IMG/VR virus record: IMGVR_UViG_3300024999_000114
Span: 1-59,917 of that record
DNA from: a virus
DNA: 59,917 nt
Reading direction: 5' to 3' (one strand)
Shown: positions 1-7,990 of the stretch, piece by piece
Layout: each line of letters begins with the position of its first letter
How positions within the stretch are numbered: the first letter of the stretch is position 1
Position numbers and translations under genes: made by a program
Notes under the pieces: generated by a model
The model's input: the letters and a program-made list of their open reading frames with translations, nothing else
Databases searched by the model: none
What the model was told of the DNA's origin: nothing

Positions 1-139
1 TCTTTAGGTATATCCCCTTGTCATTGGCAAGTATCTCCATCGGAGTACCTGCCCCAATATTCAACGACTTGCACAGCTCTTTTGGGATCACCAAACGATT
101 AAGGTTGTCCATTTTGCGTGTAATACCCATTGCCCTCAT
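1..139 (-). CDS. AbrB/SpoVT-type transcription regulator, C-terminus cut by window edge
   Basis: The readable part begins MRAMGITRKMDNLNRLVIPK and continues with a GTPMEILAND segment. That is the swapped-hairpin AbrB DNA-binding domain (R-x-hydrophobic-D-x-L/N-R-hydrophobic-V/I-P-K/E). Such small dimeric regulators bind promoter DNA in Bacillota and their phages. The first ATG overlaps the stop of the upstream gene (ATGA). A second in-frame ATG three codons on is an equally good start. The end lies outside the window. Confidence 0.8.
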   Translation of the reverse strand, partial: MRAMGITRKMDNLNRLVIPKELCKSLNIGAGTPMEILANDKGIYLK

Positions 140-609
140 TTTCTTGCCATCTCCTTCTTTTCCTTACTCCATCGGCTTGTATCTATCGGCCTTGTTGCCG
201 CATCCAATGGTTCCCACCCTCTACTCATTCTTTCGACAAATGCATAGCGAGATATTCCATTAGCAATCGCCATGTCTGCATATTTCTTAGGATATATCCG
301 TGTTTTTTCTGACATCTTTTGGCTAATTACATGTTGCGGTGTAATCGGGGTTGTAGCTGCTTTTTCTGGCGACATCTCATCCCTGTTTATCCGCGTGTAA
401 AAAGTAGAATGGCTTATACCGTTTTGTTTAGCTACCTCAAGCCATCCATTCCACTTACTATGGCTTTGCGGTGGCGTTGTCGTAGCCCTCTCTATGCCCC
501 ATGCGTAGTCTCTGACGCGCTTGGTAAGTAGATTGTAGCTAATACCATTAGAGAGGGCTTTAGCGTAGTCTGAGGGGGTTATATAGTATTGGTAATCCAA
601 TTGCATCAC
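136..609 (-). CDS. Protein of three helix-turn-helix-like repeats
   Basis: The protein has about 156 residues built of three similar units. Each carries an A-x-x-NGIS-x-x-x-F/L-x-x-R core followed by a hydrophobic/acidic stretch and an AATxP-like end (near residues 16-47, 57-90 and 110-143). The units resemble small HTH modules of Bacillota phages, so DNA binding is likely, but I cannot name a function. It overlaps the AbrB gene by four bases. GTG (609) and ATG (606) are both possible starts behind AGAGGTG. Confidence 0.6.
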   Translation of the reverse strand: MMQLDYQYYITPSDYAKALSNGISYNLLTKRVRDYAWGIERATTTPPQSHSKWNGWLEVAKQNGISHSTFYTRINRDEMSPEKAATTPITPQHVISQKMSEKTRIYPKKYADMAIANGISRYAFVERMSRGWEPLDAATRPIDTSRWSKEKKEMARK

Positions 610-646
610 CTCTGAGGATTGGGGTAGTTGTTGGCTACCCCTTTAT

Positions 647-1288
647 TTACTTACTTTCCGATGCTGAAAGACTGGATTTACTTGCCTTAAGATCAACGAG
701 AAGTTTATCTAATTTCGATCTGTCCCAATCCTTAATGCTGCTAACTTTGGCGAATTCGTGAACTTCTTCTTGAGTAAAGCCAATGTTTTTGCAACCCTGC
801 CAGAATGCTGGCCAGTTTATTGGTTTTTGATTATTCTGCTGAGGTTTTACATCCGGTTCCCTTGGCTTTTGATTAGTATCTGATTTTTCTTTATTTCCTG
901 TCGCATGGTTGGCATCATCGTCTTCTTCGCTCGTAATACCCAATATAGCTGAGAGCGCATAGCGTCTTCCGTAGGTTATTGCACTCCCTGCTCCCTGCGC
1001 TGTCACCTTATCAGCTTTAAGTATGAGGGGGTCACCTTCTATCCATTCCCCCGACGAGTGCATTAGGAGGGTAGTGATCACAATCCTCTCACCATCACCA
1101 GAAGGGCTTTGTAGGACGCTTAACCCCTGTTTAGCCATAATAGGCTTAACTGTGTTAATAACCTCGTTTAAAGGCGCATATTTGCTCTTAAAAAATGGGT
1201 TATTTGCGCTGTTCTTTGGATTAGATACCTCGCCTTGGAATAGAGCTAACGCTTGGGCTAGATTCGCTATGCTGTCAGATTTATTCAC
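647..1288 (-). CDS. erf: ERF-family single-strand annealing recombinase
   Basis: 213 residues. The N-terminal ~125 residues match the ERF superfamily: an early FKSKYAPLNEV segment, then hydrophobic strands, then GAGSAITYGRRYALSAILGI, the family's signature region, followed by an acidic EEDDDAN stretch. The tail is charged and variable. ERF proteins anneal complementary single strands during phage recombination and genome circularisation. It lies just downstream of a Gam-like gene, the usual pairing in a recombination module. Confidence 0.88.
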   Translation of the reverse strand: MNKSDSIANLAQALALFQGEVSNPKNSANNPFFKSKYAPLNEVINTVKPIMAKQGLSVLQSPSGDGERIVITTLLMHSSGEWIEGDPLILKADKVTAQGAGSAITYGRRYALSAILGITSEEDDDANHATGNKEKSDTNQKPREPDVKPQQNNQKPINWPAFWQGCKNIGFTQEEVHEFAKVSSIKDWDRSKLDKLLVDLKASKSSLSASESK

Positions 1289-1290
1289 AC

Positions 1291-1854
1291 TTATCCCTCC
1301 AACTTTATGGATAATTTAGCCTCACGCTCGGTAATAGTCACTCCGGGAACTATCTCGCCCGTATTTTCATTGATTAAATGCCCATTACTAAGGGTAAAGA
1401 AATCCTTAATAAGCTCTTTTATAGGTTCCTTTTTAACCTTTAGTAATGATGTCTTGCGTTCTTTTTCCAAGTAGGCTACTAAAGCCTCCTCGTCATACTC
1501 CCACTGATCCTTTTGTTTATGGAAATTAATCTTTCCGTAAGGAGTCTTACTACCCTTCCACTTAGGATCTTCAACGCGTTGTGTTTCTGCGTAATCCCCA
1601 ATAAGTCTTTCGAGGTACTCCTTGCTGTATTGATACTGCTTGTCCTGCTTGGTGAACCATTGTTGTATGCGCTCAATCTCTGCATTGGTAACAGCAACCT
1701 CTTCTGCTCGTTTTTTGTCCAATACAGAAAGTTTACGCATGGCCCAATTTAAGGTTTGCAGGTCTGTTATTTTGAAATGTTCCTTTTCCTCTGTTCCGCC
1801 CGTAAAAAGCATGTCGTTAGCTTCAGTTAGTTCGGTATCATTTAGCCAATTCAT
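1291..1854 (-). CDS. gam: Gam-like host-nuclease inhibitor
   Basis: 187 residues. A helical coiled-coil N-terminal half follows an ITDLQTLNWAMRKL segment, and a central basic/aromatic stretch contains KTPYGKINFHKQ. This is the pattern of Mu-Gam-like DNA-end-binding proteins in Bacillota phages, which shield linear phage DNA from exonucleases. It ends two bases before the ERF start, so the two are probably co-expressed. Confidence 0.75.
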   Translation of the reverse strand: MNWLNDTELTEANDMLFTGGTEEKEHFKITDLQTLNWAMRKLSVLDKKRAEEVAVTNAEIERIQQWFTKQDKQYQYSKEYLERLIGDYAETQRVEDPKWKGSKTPYGKINFHKQKDQWEYDEEALVAYLEKERKTSLLKVKKEPIKELIKDFFTLSNGHLINENTGEIVPGVTITEREAKLSIKLEG

Positions 1855-1857
1855 ACA

Positions 1858-2061
1858 TTATCCCTCTTCCTTCTTCTCGAATTTCCAATGATGCAACGCT
1901 CCTGTTTGGCATCCACCGGGACAATGGTTATTATGTTCGCAGTACGGGCATTCCTCCAAGTCTATTTCCTCTTCCGGTTCTTCAGTGCATTCCCCATGTT
2001 CGTGGTCCTGCTCTTTAAATTCCCTGTACCATTCCCGACCACGGAAGATGTTTTCGGTCAT
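1858..2061 (-). CDS. Small acidic Cys-rich protein, probable zinc binder
   Basis: Chosen start is MTENIFRGRE at 2061; an upstream TTG has no good ribosome binding site. The protein is rich in Glu and has a CPYCEHNNHCPGGC cluster that could bind a metal. Function is not recognised. It sits in the early operon directly upstream of gam and overlaps the end of the preceding gene. Confidence 0.55.
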   Translation of the reverse strand: MTENIFRGREWYREFKEQDHEHGECTEEPEEEIDLEECPYCEHNNHCPGGCQTGALHHWKFEKKEEG

Positions 2062-2270
2062 ACCCTGAACACTTCCGCACCAGTCAACCCCTCGCAATTA
2101 TCCCCCTGTGCTACCATTTCTCCCCTGTCCACCTTTGCATTTAATACACTTCTTAGCTCTGTGTGTTTGCCGCATAGAAACCCTAATGAACTTAGAGTTA
2201 GATAGCGGCAGCATTCATTTCCTTGACCGATTTTACAGACTTCTTTGGCCTGAACTTCTGATATGTTCAA
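2058..2270 (-). CDS. Hypothetical early protein
   Basis: 70 residues starting MNISEVQAKEVCK, with several cysteines (ECC, LC) but no recognisable motif. It lies between two operon genes with almost no spacing. Coding status rests mainly on context. Confidence 0.45.
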   Translation of the reverse strand: MNISEVQAKEVCKIGQGNECCRYLTLSSLGFLCGKHTELRSVLNAKVDRGEMVAQGDNCEGLTGAEVFRV

Positions 2271-2273
2271 TTA

Positions 2274-2705
2274 TTACCCCTCCTGCTTAATTATTTGTTC
2301 AATGCTGCACGGCCCAACTAGTTCTGCTATTGAGTTTCCTATGATACAATCTAAGTGAGTAGTTTCCTTGTCAGTCGGAATCTCTGTTGGCGCGGAGATT
2401 CCTTCTTTTTGCTCAAAAGACTTCTTGATCACAAGATTGATTAGGGTTTCTCTATCAACATCAATCGAGAAGTATTCCGAGATAACTCCATCCTCGACAC
2501 TAATTCCTGCCTTGCCTCGATATTCTAATTCAGGGAAGATAGTATTCAGCAAGGCATCTATCTCGTTCCAGCTCGCATTAACCTTAGATATGACCGTTAC
2601 GCGCCTTAGTGAGCTGGAATGACCGTCGATCGACCACTGCTCTATGAGTGAGCTGTCTTCTAGATCTTGGATGGATGAGAGTTCATCTTTGGTTAGTTTT
2701 CTCAT
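2274..2705 (-). CDS. Hypothetical early protein
   Basis: 143 residues starting MRKLTKDELSS, acidic and mixed alpha/beta in appearance. The start is preceded by AAAGGAGCAACCAAC. No family is recognised. It is placed immediately downstream of the DNA methyltransferase gene. Confidence 0.6.
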   Translation of the reverse strand: MRKLTKDELSSIQDLEDSSLIEQWSIDGHSSSLRRVTVISKVNASWNEIDALLNTIFPELEYRGKAGISVEDGVISEYFSIDVDRETLINLVIKKSFEQKEGISAPTEIPTDKETTHLDCIIGNSIAELVGPCSIEQIIKQEG

Positions 2706-2720
2706 GTTGGTTGCTCCTTT

Positions 2721-3881
2721 CTATGTGAGTTTTTTGGCAATTTCATAAATTACGTTTACGGTACAAGCATCCCCGGCACCGCGATACATTTGCGTATCGC
2801 TTATTCCCGCTTGGATTACTTTATCTGTAATTTCGTCGGGGATTCCCTGGAGTCTCCAACATTCCCTTGGGGTCAGTTTGCGAATTCTGGAGTTCTGCAA
2901 TAAATGATCGTTCTGCTCCCAACTATTCTTAGTTAGGGTTGGAGATATTTCGTGGATTCCTCCCTGATTAAAACCTCTCGCCATCTGAATCATCCCAGTC
3001 CTTTGCCCGTGGTTATCTAACCCTTTGTGGTAGTTAGCGTCAATGCAGTTAGATATATCGGTGAGTTTAAGTTCGTTATGGACTACCACGCACGGAACCT
3101 TGTCCAATCTAGCGGCTTGCAGTGTTCCTGTTTCGTTATAATGAATAGTTGTTGTTGCTCCATGGGTTTTCTGGATCACGATTATCAGAGTTGTCATACC
3201 GCCCGTTGGAGTTCGCAAGCAAGGACTAATTCCCTCAGCATCGTAAACCCTACCTGGTACTGAATTGTTTTTATTTCCGCTTGGCATTAAGTTTCCGAGA
3301 CACTTAATGTTTGCAGTAACCTCTCTGTCTGTACTGACGAGAGGAAATACTTTTCCAGAACTTCTTCCTCTAAGATGTCCAACAACGAACACCCTTTCCC
3401 TATTTTGGGGGACTCCGAAATCTTTGGAATTGAGCAAACTGTATTCAATTCGATCGTAGCCGAGCGAGACCATTTGATCGAGGATTCCGAGAAAATCTCT
3501 TCCCCTGTTTGAAGAAAGCATTCCTTTAACGTTTTCATAGATAAGGTATTTGGGTCGATCTTCTTCCGTGGTTTCCCTGATGAGTCGAAAAACTTCGAGT
3601 ACAAGGGATGACCCTTCTCCTTCCATTCCTGCTCGCTTTCCTGCAATGGAAAAATCTTGGCAGGGTGCCCCAAAGCACCACACATCTGCTCTTGGTATAT
3701 CTCTAGCGTTAGTTGCTCGAATGTCACTACCTTCTGGCTCCTTTCCAAAAATGATTGAGTATATCTTTCGTTTATGCTTGTCCCATTCAACCGAGTAAAC
3801 GCATTCGTGGGATGCTTGCTCCATTCCCATTCTGATTGTGCCAATGCCACAGAATAGGTCGACGAACCTTAGTCCACTCAA
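2721..3881 (-). CDS. dcm: DNA (cytosine-5) methyltransferase
   Basis: 386 residues with the full motif set of C5 methyltransferases. Motif I is VDLFCGIGT (residues 7-15), the SAM site. Motif IV is GAPCQDFS, with catalytic Cys74. Motif VI is YENV (115-118), motif VIII is QNRERVFVV (159-167), and motifs IX-X are LTPRECWRLQG and YRGAGDACTVNVI near the C-terminus. The region between VIII and IX (about 170-320) is the variable target-recognition domain. No cognate endonuclease is visible beside it, so it is probably an orphan phage methylase that protects phage DNA. Confidence 0.95.
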   Translation of the reverse strand: MSGLRFVDLFCGIGTIRMGMEQASHECVYSVEWDKHKRKIYSIIFGKEPEGSDIRATNARDIPRADVWCFGAPCQDFSIAGKRAGMEGEGSSLVLEVFRLIRETTEEDRPKYLIYENVKGMLSSNRGRDFLGILDQMVSLGYDRIEYSLLNSKDFGVPQNRERVFVVGHLRGRSSGKVFPLVSTDREVTANIKCLGNLMPSGNKNNSVPGRVYDAEGISPCLRTPTGGMTTLIIVIQKTHGATTTIHYNETGTLQAARLDKVPCVVVHNELKLTDISNCIDANYHKGLDNHGQRTGMIQMARGFNQGGIHEISPTLTKNSWEQNDHLLQNSRIRKLTPRECWRLQGIPDEITDKVIQAGISDTQMYRGAGDACTVNVIYEIAKKLT

Positions 3882-4198
3882 TACCCATCCCCAACCTTCT
3901 TAGACTTCTCTGCCCAATTAATACAGTTCATCCTCGTAAACACCGGGTTAAACGGCTCCCCAACTCTCCCCCTACCAACATAATCCACCGCTACAACTTT
4001 CATCCTGCCATCTTCCTTATCCTCGCCTCGAACCGTATTACCACACCGCATTAACTCGGTAAAATCAGCTTTGTTGTGCTTGATACGCTCCTTGATGACC
4101 TTCTTTTCCTGCTCGATTTTGTAAGCTTGGATTTCGCGGTTGATCCAGCCTATTTTTGACGCTTGATAGCCGATGGCCTTGATTAATCTTTTTAACAT
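3878..4198 (-). CDS. Hypothetical basic protein
   Basis: 106 residues, Lys/Arg-rich N-terminal helix, then a predicted beta segment (RMKVVAVDYVGRGRVGEP). It overlaps the methyltransferase start by four bases (ATGA) and touches the gene upstream, indicating one operon. Function not recognised. Confidence 0.6.
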   Translation of the reverse strand: MLKRLIKAIGYQASKIGWINREIQAYKIEQEKKVIKERIKHNKADFTELMRCGNTVRGEDKEDGRMKVVAVDYVGRGRVGEPFNPVFTRMNCINWAEKSKKVGDGY

Positions 4199-4503
4199 TA
4201 CAGCTTTCCCTCCTTTATAAGCTTGTCAGCGCATTCATAAACCTTTCGGTAAATATCCCTAGATAACTGAATATTTTCATCAGAGACGCTTCGCGCGTAT
4301 TCCCTAGCAGCCGCCCTAGCGTGTGGGTCGGTGTCTAGGCGAAGAACAAAATATGTTGCATTTTTATCCACTTCCATTAGCTTAACTTCACCATCACAAG
4401 CCATTCCGCAGTCTGTTTTGTTGGAGTCGCAAGTTGTACATGTCACCTTTGTCGGTTTGAGTATTACATACTTTTCTTTCCAACCACCTTCCTTGTGGAT
4501 CAT
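4198..4503 (-). CDS. Hypothetical protein with N-terminal Cys cluster
   Basis: 101 residues. The N-terminus holds CTTCDSNKTDCGMACDG, a possible zinc site. The C-terminal half is helical. It overlaps the gene before it by four bases. Function not recognised. Confidence 0.6.
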   Translation of the reverse strand: MIHKEGGWKEKYVILKPTKVTCTTCDSNKTDCGMACDGEVKLMEVDKNATYFVLRLDTDPHARAAAREYARSVSDENIQLSRDIYRKVYECADKLIKEGKL

Positions 4504-4739
4504 TTCATCGCCTTCCTCTTCCGCTTATTTCTCACTCGCTCAACCTTTGCCACAATAGGCACATTCGTCTGCCTAGAACATTCTCCCTGGCAAAATGGGA
4601 ACATTAGATTCGTGAACCATATCCCCTCTGTGCTAATTTCCCAGACGCGAGAGCATTGGCAGACTGTCTTTATTTCTCCATCTGGAAAGATCATCGTGCG
4701 ACCACAAATGCACCGTTGAGTTGGTTGTGGTTGTACCAT
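4500..4739 (-). CDS. Small zinc-finger-like protein
   Basis: 79 residues with CICGR and CQCS knuckles about 17 residues apart, a third Cys pair (CQGEC) and a strongly basic tail (VRNKRKRKAMK). This suggests a nucleic-acid-binding zinc ribbon. It is part of the early operon by ATGA overlap. Confidence 0.6.
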   Translation of the reverse strand: MVQPQPTQRCICGRTMIFPDGEIKTVCQCSRVWEISTEGIWFTNLMFPFCQGECSRQTNVPIVAKVERVRNKRKRKAMK

Positions 4740-4751
4740 TTGACATCCCTC

Positions 4752-5018
4752 CTAAATATCCAACAACTCCATAAGTTCCCTCTTGAACTCCCTAACCTCT
4801 TCAAGCAACTCCTTAAACGTAGTAGCATCCGATACCCTAACCTTATGGTCAATCAGGAATTTAGCACACTGCGGAAGATTCTTCAGATAAGCCAACGGTA
4901 CGAGAGCTTCCTTGCCAAAGTTTTCACTGTCCTTTTTCGTGACAGTACGCTTCATGTTAACGGTGATTTGATCCGAATCTGATGTGAGACAGATTTCTTC
5001 GTTAATGTCAATTCTCAT
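4752..5018 (-). CDS. Hypothetical early protein
   Basis: 88 residues starting MRIDINEEICLTS. An N-terminal beta-rich half is followed by a C-terminal acidic/basic helix. The start is preceded by AAGGAGGACAAGCAC. Function not recognised. Confidence 0.6.
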   Translation of the reverse strand: MRIDINEEICLTSDSDQITVNMKRTVTKKDSENFGKEALVPLAYLKNLPQCAKFLIDHKVRVSDATTFKELLEEVREFKRELMELLDI

Positions 5019-5039
5019 GTGCTTGTCCTCCTTATTTAA

Positions 5040-5174
5040 TTAACCGATTACGCGAACTTCGGTTATTTCACGGTTCAATCCAAAAGTTTGGTTGATGTAA
5101 GAAACGATGTTCTTATCGATAATACAAACCTTTCTGAGTTCCTTGTAAAAAGTTTTGTTCATGGCATAAATCAA
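5040..5174 (-). CDS. Small hypothetical protein (44 aa, TTG start)
   Basis: A TTG start at 5174 lies seven bases behind GGAGG and gives MIYAMNKTFYKELRK...REITEVRVIG. The in-frame ATG four codons on is too far from the ribosome binding site. Basic and helical, no motif recognised. It fits the gap between two early genes. Confidence 0.5.
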   Translation of the reverse strand: MIYAMNKTFYKELRKVCIIDKNIVSYINQTFGLNREITEVRVIG

Positions 5175-5188
5175 TTTTCTTCCTCCTC

Positions 5189-5371
5189 TTATTTAATTAG
5201 TTTCGCTGTGAAAACTTTCAACTGGCCTTCAGTTAACTGAACCGACTTCAGGACATCCTTAAAACATGGAATGGACTTCGAGTTGATGCGTTGGGCTTCT
5301 TGATACTTTAGCCTTCTGACCTGATCTTTACGCAATAGACTTGCCCCTTTCTGGTGGTGGATTAGAATCAC
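5189..5371 (-). CDS. Small basic hypothetical protein
   Basis: 60 residues, Lys/Arg/Gln-rich, probably helical. Its GTG start overlaps the stop of the upstream gene (GTGA), suggesting translational coupling. No function recognised. Confidence 0.45.
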   Translation of the reverse strand: MILIHHQKGASLLRKDQVRRLKYQEAQRINSKSIPCFKDVLKSVQLTEGQLKVFTAKLIK

Positions 5372-5703
5372 TCCTTTGGCAAGAAATAGCTCGTTCCTGT
5401 GTCTAAAGGACTTACCTCAAAGCACTTTTTGCAAGGAAATCTATACAGACCCCAGGTATTAGCGCAATCGCTGCAAGACCTAACGTCTCCATTTCCAAGA
5501 ACTAAATTGAATCTAGGGATACATAGGGTTAGCTTGGAAGATTTTGTCTGAACTATTGGCTTTGTGCTTCTCCTCATTCTTCGCATTTGCCTAGCTAATT
5601 TGCGGTTCTTTTTGCGGTTTGGTTTTACTGGAACCATAACTGGCCTACTAGATGTCCATGTAGCACCGAGCTTACCCCATGAGTCGGACGGAAACATCAT
5701 CAA
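5368..5703 (-). CDS. Basic protein with C-terminal zinc-ribbon-like Cys pairs
   Basis: About 110 residues. The N-terminal third is extremely basic (NRKKNRKLARQMRRMRR). The C-terminal part has CSDC and CKKC pairs about 15 residues apart, the spacing of a zinc ribbon. Nucleic-acid binding is likely. The start is one of three tandem Met codons at its head. Confidence 0.55.
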   Translation of the reverse strand: MMMFPSDSWGKLGATWTSSRPVMVPVKPNRKKNRKLARQMRRMRRSTKPIVQTKSSKLTLCIPRFNLVLGNGDVRSCSDCANTWGLYRFPCKKCFEVSPLDTGTSYFLPKE

Positions 5704-5951
5704 TAAGCACTCCTCTTCTCAATCAAACTTCTCATTTGAGACATAATCCTCATCATGGGGCTAGTGGACCCGGTCAACGCTAGATTAAGTATGTTATCCA
5801 TCTCACGCTTCTCCTTGCGAGTTTCCTTCTTGCCGCCCCAAATGAACTTTTGCACATGATGGGGTTGAGTTGATTCGATGTACTCCCAGTAGGATAGGCC
5901 GCGAGCTTTGGCGGCTTGACTGATTTGGTTTGCTGGATTGTTAGATTTCAA
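5700..5951 (-). CDS. Hypothetical early protein
   Basis: 83 residues starting MKSNNPANQISQAAKARGLS. The helical N-terminus resembles a short HTH (QAAKARGLSYWEYI) but too weakly to call. It overlaps the following gene by four bases. Confidence 0.55.
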   Translation of the reverse strand: MKSNNPANQISQAAKARGLSYWEYIESTQPHHVQKFIWGGKKETRKEKREMDNILNLALTGSTSPMMRIMSQMRSLIEKRSAY

Positions 5952-5957
5952 TTTGGT

Positions 5958-6257
5958 TCACCCCTTATTTGTCTGCTCTTTTATTAGAGAAAAATCAGTT
6001 CCGTATTTCTCGTTTAAGTAGCTCAGGTAACCCTTGAGTTCTCCTTTCGCTATTTCCATTTGTTGCTTATCCATAATTGAATCAAATTTTACCCTTGAAC
6101 CATTCCTTGTGGGAGTCAACCACTTAGAAGGTTTCATGCTGTCGTTCAGCATACTTGACCAGAAATACGCTTTGCCAACCTCAAAAGATTGCTCATTCTC
6201 CTTTAGAAATTTTGCTGTTAGATCAGGTTGGATAACTTCTCCGCCGATACAATGCAC
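5958..6257 (-). CDS. Hypothetical early protein
   Basis: 99 residues starting MHCIGGEVIQPD, mixed alpha/beta, no recognisable motif. Located directly downstream of the BRO-family gene in the leftward early operon. Confidence 0.55.
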   Translation of the reverse strand: MHCIGGEVIQPDLTAKFLKENEQSFEVGKAYFWSSMLNDSMKPSKWLTPTRNGSRVKFDSIMDKQQMEIAKGELKGYLSYLNEKYGTDFSLIKEQTNKG

Positions 6258-6277
6258 TACTAATCCCCCTTGCCCAC

Positions 6278-6892
6278 CTAGTTCAAATACTTCCCCTGAA
6301 CCGTCTTGCTAATTGAGAGATCCAAATTAAACTTTTCATTAACCCCCATAAGGTTTACAGTTTCACCGAGGACTTCTTGACGTTGCACTAACATCTCAGG
6401 TGTCATTTCATCCTTCTTGATCATCTTGGGATAACCGAACATTGTAGATACCGTTTTGTTGGCAACCGTGTTGGCCTTGATGTAGTCAACTTTGATAGGT
6501 TGAGATAAATTAACCTTAAGTTGAGTCATAGCTTCACGTTGGTGTTCCTTATCAAGCATACGGAATATCTGGAAACCTTCTAAGTTAGTAGCTTGGCGAA
6601 GTTGCTTGAGCATTTCAAAAACCCATCGCTTGAATTCCTTGGCTTCCTTTTTGCGGCTTTCAAAGATTGCCTCGTAAATCCCGTATTCATTAACGATAAG
6701 CATCTCCTGTATACCGCCTGATGTTTTAAGGGGGCAATTTGAAATGACATCCTTCGGTAATCTCTGCCTAATTCCCTTGGCTGATAATTCCACAGCTTTC
6801 GCTATGTCCGCCAGTACTGCCCACCAGTCATTAGGGCTAACTTCCACGAAACGGATTTCGTGGCCTAGCCAATTTTCAGTTCGGATGTTCAA
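6278..6892 (-). CDS. BRO-N/AntA-type phage antirepressor
   Basis: 204 residues. Residues ~8-105 form a Bro-N domain: W-L-G-H-E-I-R-F-V at the start, WWAVLADIAKAVELS, GIRQRLPKDV, then MLIVNEYGIYEAIFESRKKEA and FKRWVFEMLKQLR, all typical of the family. The C-terminal half is a separate helical region. Such proteins bind DNA and often counter a repressor. Its place next to the immunity region supports that role. Confidence 0.85.
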   Translation of the reverse strand: MNIRTENWLGHEIRFVEVSPNDWWAVLADIAKAVELSAKGIRQRLPKDVISNCPLKTSGGIQEMLIVNEYGIYEAIFESRKKEAKEFKRWVFEMLKQLRQATNLEGFQIFRMLDKEHQREAMTQLKVNLSQPIKVDYIKANTVANKTVSTMFGYPKMIKKDEMTPEMLVQRQEVLGETVNLMGVNEKFNLDLSISKTVQGKYLN

Positions 6893-7227
6893 CTTAAATC
6901 CTCCTTAGTCATTACGTTATTTACGCTTCCCTCGATACTAACTTGTAAAAACTCCAAGTCCTGCACCTGCTTTTTCAGTGACGAAATCTTTTCCCCGATC
7001 ATTGAATTGAGGAAGAAAGCCGAACTCGCCTTATGAGTCAACGAGTGATTATTGAGCACTTGATGGACGAACTGCCTACTAACTCCATATCTTTCGGCAA
7101 TATCGCCACCGTTGTAGCCTGTCAGCCTCTTAAATTCTCCTACTAGTGCCTTTTCTATCTCTTTCCCCTCCTTGACGAAACGATTCCAAAACATACATTT
7201 TCTAATACTTTTTTGCAAAAATGTCAT
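6889..7227 (-). CDS. HTH regulator of the early operon
   Basis: 112 residues at most. A helix-turn-helix lies in YNGGDIAERYGVSRQFVHQVL (the recognition helix follows GVSR). A short coiled C-terminus follows. The ATG at 7227 lacks a clear ribosome binding site, and Met12 (7194) is an alternative start. It overlaps the BRO gene by four bases. Confidence 0.6.
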   Translation of the reverse strand: MTFLQKSIRKCMFWNRFVKEGKEIEKALVGEFKRLTGYNGGDIAERYGVSRQFVHQVLNNHSLTHKASSAFFLNSMIGEKISSLKKQVQDLEFLQVSIEGSVNNVMTKEDLS

Positions 7228-7269
7228 AAATTAATTGAAAAACCTATTGCCAAGCTATTATTTATAGTG

Positions 7270-7445
7270 TAAGATGAACACAGTTAAACAAGAGCGTAGC
7301 AAACAAGCCCCTTGGGTTACGGTAGTGTTTGACGCGGCTACTGAAATAGCCGGATCGTTCTGTGGTGGGACGAAAAATTACTCAGAGCAATGTTGCTCCT
7401 TTGGCATGCTTTCGCTTTTACGATGCTGGTAACATCGTTGAATTG
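7270..7445. other. Highly structured non-coding stretch (three perfect hairpins)
   Basis: Between the early operon and the XRE gene the DNA has three perfect stem-loops in series. They are CGGCTA/TAGCCG near 7336, GAGCAA/TTGCTC near 7387 and ACGATG/CATCGT near 7420. A 52-codon open frame without a good ribosome binding site also runs through it from 7274 (plus). The stem density suggests a structured RNA or leader on either strand. No known family is recognised. Confidence 0.4.
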
Positions 7446-7565
7446 GAAGCGTGCCCAATCATTATTAAAGAAATATAAATGACTTCCTTCTGTTGCATTG
7501 GTAAGGTGCATAGGAAGGTTTGTTTAGGGTTGAGGATCTTTTTAAAAGAAATAAAAAAGAAAGAT

Positions 7566-7772
7566 TTACACCGTTTGGAATAGACAGGCAACTTCGATCT
7601 CAAGAGCTTCAGCTACCCTTCTGAGCGACTTTATACTTGGGTCGCACTTATCGTTTTCAATATCACTCAAAGTATTCCCTTTGAGCTTTGCGCGTTCTCC
7701 AAGCTCGCTTAATGTCCACGCTTTTTTATTCCGATATTTGCGAACTTGGCTGCCGATTGTCAATTCATCCAC
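7566..7772 (-). CDS. XRE-family HTH regulator (Cro/CI-like)
   Basis: 68 residues, almost entirely one XRE HTH domain: IGSQVRKYRNKKAWTLSELG, then KGNTLSDIENDKCDPSIKSL and RRVAEALEIEV. It is the first gene transcribed leftward from the divergent promoter region and faces away from a second XRE gene, the layout of a lysis/lysogeny switch. Confidence 0.88.
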   Translation of the reverse strand: MDELTIGSQVRKYRNKKAWTLSELGERAKLKGNTLSDIENDKCDPSIKSLRRVAEALEIEVACLFQTV

Positions 7773-7786
7773 CCCCTCTTAAAGTA

Positions 7787-7900
7787 ATACCGAATAACTT
7801 GATTTCTGAGTTCTAGACTATCAATCCAGAACATACACCTATTGTATATCGGAGACAGCGATAAAGCAAGCTTAAAAGTAGTCAATTTCGGTATAATTGG
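7787..7900. promoter_or_regulatory. Candidate operator half-sites between divergent XRE genes
   Basis: TACCGAA at about 7789 and its inverse TTCGGTA at about 7887 occur on opposite sides of the divergent promoters. The right copy lies just before the rightward -35. A shared inverted motif is what a CI/Cro-type pair would need, but only two copies are visible. Confidence 0.35.
7841..7869 (-). promoter_or_regulatory. Leftward early promoter
   Basis: Reading the minus strand, TTGCTT (7869-7864) and TACAAT (7846-7841) are separated by exactly 17 bases. This is a good sigma-A-type promoter for the XRE gene at 7772 and possibly the whole leftward early operon. Confidence 0.6.
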
Positions 7901-7925
7901 AAAAATATTTTCATTTCAGTTATAG
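7897..7925 (+). promoter_or_regulatory. Rightward promoter for the second XRE gene
   Basis: TTGGAA (7897-7902) and TTATAG (7920-7925) with a 17-base spacer lie about 65 bases before the gene start, downstream of an operator-like TTCGGTATAAT. Confidence 0.45.
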
Positions 7926-7990
7926 CGAACATATGTAAATGAGAATACTAATAATTAGATAATACTTTACATGAATGGATGGTGTGTCAA

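Noticed and set aside
3287-3850. 187-codon open frame inside the methyltransferase gene
   Set aside because: It lies in another frame of the same strand within a complete, motif-rich methyltransferase and shows no motif of its own.
7418-7603. 61-codon minus-strand open frame beyond the XRE gene
   Set aside because: It overlaps the XRE coding region in another frame, is low-complexity and has no ribosome binding site.
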